Below, in pieces: positions 61,075 to 64,000 of a stretch of 64,000 nucleotides of DNA. Position 1 is the stretch's first letter. The number at the start of each line of letters is the position of its first letter. The DNA is from Methylocaldum sp002005105 (GTDB lineage Bacteria; Pseudomonadota; Gammaproteobacteria; Methylococcales; Methylococcaceae). The notes under the pieces were generated by a model. The model was not told where the DNA came from. It did not search any database and was given only the letters and a program-made list of their open reading frames with translations. A program made the position numbers and the translations under genes. The stretch covers positions 182,765 through 246,764 of the forward strand of contig NZ_CP194901.1 in the NCBI RefSeq assembly GCF_051027545.1. The letters run 5' to 3'.

Positions 61075-62205
61075 GGAAATCGACTCACTACTAATTGAAC
61101 GCCTAATCCTTGAGCACGAGACACAGCCGCGTTGATTGCCGCTTGCTGAGCTACTGAGCCCGAATTCGGAACAACAACTTGAAGCTGTCGGGCAGTGATC
61201 TGCGAAGCGTCAACGGTTACACCGGCCCACGTTCTTCCATTAAACGCGGCAACCGAATCGACATAGCCGTTCAGCGTACGGGTCAACGTTGCCGAATTCT
61301 GATAGGTTGCGGCCCCAAGATCGATTGACTTGATACTCGTCGCTACACCATTCTCAAATCGATCGATTACCGGAAAATTCCGCGGCAGGTTACTGCCCAG
61401 TTGTTCTTCGATCGCAAATCCCCGTTGTGCGGGTCCTAGCCGCCATACTGATGGTACCCCATCCGCCGCAGCTTGCAGTTCCAGTATTGTAGCAGCAGCG
61501 CCCGTTACGGCAGGACCTGCAGGACTGGCTGCGAGATAGCCCGCTCCCCCGCCGATCAGCCCGCCGGCCAGAGTGGTCCGCACGCCGGGCGTGCTGAGCG
61601 CCGCCTCCGCCGTGGTGAGAAACTCCGCCCCCCAGTTCCGTAGCGTGGTCTTCGCCAAGCCACCGGGATCCATCAAGTTAACCGGATCATTCCCCACATA
61701 GGCATAGAGGTTCAAGTCATCCTGGTAGCCGATGGGATCGGTCTGCAGGAACCGCCCGAGGGCCGGGGAGTACAGCCTCGCCTTGTAATGATACAGGTTC
61801 AATTGCCCCAGGAACTGCTGGCCGGTGTAGCGGAACCGGACGCCGGTCGCGACGTTCGGCTCGCCCCAGGGGCCGTAGCTGTAGAGGGCGGTCGAGGCGC
61901 CTGAACCGTTGGCGGTGGCGACGAGGCTCCCCAGGTGATCGCCATACAGCCAGGTCTTGGTGGCGGTGCCCGTGCCCTCGTACCAGACCAGCGGCTCGTC
62001 GACGCCGGGGCCGTGGACGTAGCGGCGGAGGAGAGTGCCCGAGCCGTCGTACTCGGCCAAGAGGTCCTGGCCGTCGTAGAGGAGATGGGTGGTCACCCCG
62101 GCGATCGCGGTCTGCCGAAGCCGCCCCTCGCCGTCATAGGCGAGCGCCGCCGCGAGGCCGGTCTTGCTGGCGCTGGTCAGGCGGTTATCGAGGTTATAGG
62201 TGTAG
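61071..62205 (-). CDS. Orphan Rhs core plus EC869-like DNase tip (cassette 7)
   Basis: Core from about 62205 (LDNRLTSASKTGLAAAL) to NDPVNLMDPGGL, then the same 40-residue linker as cassette 5. The tip differs: QRGFAIEEQLGSNLPRNFPVID, RFENGVATSIKSIDLGAATY and TLNGYVDSVAAFNGRTWAGV. The E...D...S-x-K arrangement (about 15, 9 and 2 residues apart) resembles the metal-dependent DNase of CdiA-CT from E. coli EC869. This is from remembered motif spacing. The toxin stop overlaps its immunity gene. No native start. Confidence 0.75.
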
Positions 62206-62291
62206 TCTGGATTGGAGTTTTGCGGAAACGCAGCCCATCAGAGCCTTAAAACACTAGGTTTCCTACATTAGCCCAGCTTACGCGACTGAGT
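62206..62291. other. Short junction between cassettes 7 and 8
   Basis: Rhs homology of cassette 7 ends near 62205 in GGTTATAGGTGTAGTCTGG. About 85 bases then lead to the immunity gene of cassette 8. No feature was recognised. Confidence 0.35.
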
Positions 62292-62879
62292 TTATGGTGG
62301 CCTCAAAGGTAGGGATTCTGCCTTTTTTACTGCTTCCTCGTCTTCCTCCGTCCATCCGTCAGGCGGCCAAACTCCTCTTTCTTGCATCGACTTTCTTCTT
62401 ACACCGGGGGCGTTCTCTGGATTCATATATATCCATATGTTTGGTCCAGATTTCCCGGTTTTAAACCAGTGCTCTACTTGTTGGAACACGTGAATCAAAT
62501 GCGCTAGTTCTCTTTTGACAGAAGATTCCGGCGACCGTAATCCCATAAAGGTGTTTGGCCTAAACCAAGCAACTGAATACGGCCAGCGGTGAAGCCGGCC
62601 GTTGTGGACCAAATGAGCCACCTGAACTTTGGCGGTGGGCAAAAACCGACCATAAGCATCGATAATTCCGTGAGACGGAGCAACTCCGAAATTTATGACA
62701 AACTTCGGACGATTATATTTATCGAATTGTACCTCGACTAAATCATCACGTTCCGATCCGGAGCGTCGAAAGGGAAGGATTCCGCGGTTCTCTTTCTCAG
62801 GCCGAAATCCGAGCCAGATAAGGTAATCTGCAAAATCCTTAGCTATCGCTCGCTTGAGCAGCACCGTAAGAGTTGCCAT
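62292..62879 (-). CDS. Putative immunity protein of Rhs cassette 8
   Basis: A 195 aa protein starting MATLTVLLKRAIAKDFADYL, 28 bases after the cassette 8 toxin. LIWLGFRPEKENRGILPFRRSG followed by VEVQFDKYNRPKFVINFGVAP resembles DUF4304-type immunity domains (a helix, then LGF-x-K and F-R blocks and a beta sheet). The C-terminal part is Trp/Pro-rich. It has the same overall plan as the cassette 4 immunity protein, matching the similarity of their toxins. Confidence 0.65.
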   Translation of the reverse strand: MATLTVLLKRAIAKDFADYLIWLGFRPEKENRGILPFRRSGSERDDLVEVQFDKYNRPKFVINFGVAPSHGIIDAYGRFLPTAKVQVAHLVHNGRLHRWPYSVAWFRPNTFMGLRSPESSVKRELAHLIHVFQQVEHWFKTGKSGPNIWIYMNPENAPGVRRKSMQERGVWPPDGWTEEDEEAVKKAESLPLRPP

Positions 62880-62907
62880 AACTCAGTATACCCTGATGCT
62901 ATTTACC

Positions 62908-64000
62908 TTATTTTAGAGCCGACCCCACCCCTCCTCCGGCTACACTTCCTCCTATCCGACCAGCGTTAACAATTTCCGCCGGAGAGGTCCTCACCACCTG
63001 ATAGTTGTCCAATTCCTTCAACGCCAGTCTTTGAGGTGCAGTCAATGTACTTTTACCGTACTTTGCTTCGACAAGAACACTCTGGCCTTTAAGCAAGTCG
63101 TACTGTACTTGGTCAACCCTGGTAAAAGACTTACTTAATGATTTGTCGACCTGGAATGCGTACGGTATTCTTCCTTGTCCCAATCCCTTTATGGCCGCTG
63201 CAACTTCTCCTATTGTTCCTTTTGTTGCATTGGAGGCGTTATTCAAAATGACACTCGTTGCCTTGCCACCTCCAATATTACCGACCGCGCCAAACGCTGC
63301 AGCGACGCCTACGCTGGTCCAATTCACGTTAGAAATATCACCTCCATTCGAAATTAGCTGAACTCCAAGATCAATCCCGCCACCAATCAATGCTCCGGCA
63401 CACCATGGACAATTCCCCGACGGATCGGTCAAATTGACCGGATCATTCCCGACATAAGCATACAGGTTCAAGTCATCCTGGTAGCCGATCGGATCGGTCT
63501 GCAGGAACCGGCCCAAGGCCGGGGAGTACATGCGGGCCTTGTAATGATACAGGTTCAATTGGCCGAGGAGCTGCTGGCCGGTGTAGCGGAACCGGACGCC
63601 GGTCGCGACGTTGGGCTCGCCCCAGGGGCCGTAGCTGTAGACCGCGGTGGACGTGCCGGAGGCGTTGGCGGTGGCGACGATGGAGCCTAAATGGTCGCCG
63701 TAGAGCCAGGTCTTGGTGGCGGTGCCGGTCCCTTCGTACCAGACCAGCGGCTCGTCGATCCCGGGGCCGTGGACGTAGCGGCGGAGGAGAGTGCCCGAGC
63801 CGTCGTACTCGGCCAAGAGGTCCTGGCCGTCGTAGAGGAGATGGGTGGTCACCCCGGCGATCGCGGTCTGCCGAAGCCGCCCCTCGCCGTCATAGGCGAG
63901 CGCCGCCGCGAGGCCGGTCTTGTTGGCGGTCTTGAGACGGTTGTCGAGGTCGTACGCATAGCTCCACACCCCGTCCCCGGTGAGGTTGCCGTTGGCGTCA
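62908..64000 (-). CDS. Rhs core plus PD-(D/E)xK-like nuclease tip (cassette 8, continues beyond window)
   Basis: The frame is open to the window edge (GNLTGDGVWSYAYDLDNRL near 63980), so more Rhs lies upstream outside. After NDPVNLTDPSGNCPWC the tip has glycine-rich spacers, then KGTIGEVAAAIKGLGQGRIP, TRVDQVQYDLLKGQSVLVEAKYG and TLTAPQRLALKEL. Acidic residues in GEV, RVDQV and the E-A-K triad match a PD-(D/E)xK nuclease, and the final TAPQRLAL and VVRTSPAEI blocks parallel cassette 4. The two are alleles of one toxin family. Whether the full gene is intact cannot be seen. Confidence 0.78.
   Translation of the reverse strand, partial: DANGNLTGDGVWSYAYDLDNRLKTANKTGLAAALAYDGEGRLRQTAIAGVTTHLLYDGQDLLAEYDGSGTLLRRYVHGPGIDEPLVWYEGTGTATKTWLYGDHLGSIVATANASGTSTAVYSYGPWGEPNVATGVRFRYTGQQLLGQLNLYHYKARMYSPALGRFLQTDPIGYQDDLNLYAYVGNDPVNLTDPSGNCPWCAGALIGGGIDLGVQLISNGGDISNVNWTSVGVAAAFGAVGNIGGGKATSVILNNASNATKGTIGEVAAAIKGLGQGRIPYAFQVDKSLSKSFTRVDQVQYDLLKGQSVLVEAKYGKSTLTAPQRLALKELDNYQVVRTSPAEIVNAGRIGGSVAGGGVGSALK

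Noticed and set aside
43350..62249. Repeated plus-strand frames with LLAGVAEPNARGDIRLAPG-like sequence
   Set aside because: They are the antisense shadow of the Rhs core and recur only because the core does.
36126..64000. CRISPR-like periodic repeats in the Rhs region
   Set aside because: The repeats are coding Rhs core segments of up to about 1 kb, not short direct repeats with regular spacers.

Overview
The window is GC-rich bacterial DNA whose gene content points to a gammaproteobacterium. It has a type II secretion (T2SS) operon, a PRTRC plasmid/island cassette and a large Rhs polymorphic-toxin locus. A methanotroph-like or environmental gammaproteobacterium would fit, but nothing in the window fixes the species. 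No rRNA, tRNA or CRISPR array was seen.

Region 1 (1-22442) looks like an integrated element (genomic island or ICE). It opens with the 3' part of a Tus-like replication-terminus protein. Small island genes follow: a basic Cys/His protein, a DUF1845/PFL_4669-like protein, a frameshifted lipoprotein nuclease, a RelE/Phd toxin-antitoxin pair, two DUF6794 paralogues and an orphan BFD-type [2Fe-2S] protein. An IS5-like and an IS701-like element sit back to back at 6801-9252. Next come two very large, translationally overlapping genes (9509-16464): an SF2-type helicase of about 1278 aa and a 1043 aa protein I cannot assign. They are divergent from a PRTRC cassette (ParB, E, C, F, B, ThiF) that appears to have lost protein A. 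The two-gene module is my main candidate for an undescribed system, possibly defence or element maintenance.

Region 2 (22512-25389) is an IS200/IS605 element with intact tnpA and tnpB (TnpB nuclease plus omega-RNA end). It is inserted in, and truncates, a group II intron. Region 3 (25935-35921) is a T2SS locus: gspD-gspK rightward, converging with gspE-F-G-H-I-J-L-M-C leftward.

Region 4 (36126-64000) is an array of Rhs toxin C-terminal cassettes, all on the minus strand. Each carries up to about 1 kb of near-identical Rhs core, a different toxin tip and a downstream, often overlapping, immunity gene. One long Rhs gene (44778-48410) and at least six orphan cassettes are present. The tips include PD-(D/E)xK-like nucleases, an L,D-transpeptidase-like domain, an EC869-like DNase candidate, a possible BECR-fold RNase and an unassigned domain. 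Insertion sequences (IS630, two IS256, IS200, IS5, IS1, IS3, IS4 and an IS1634-like remnant) have broken several genes. In two cases (an Rhs tip and a primase) the original reading frame can be rebuilt by removing the insertions. Palindromic REP-like repeats mark several upstream cassette edges.
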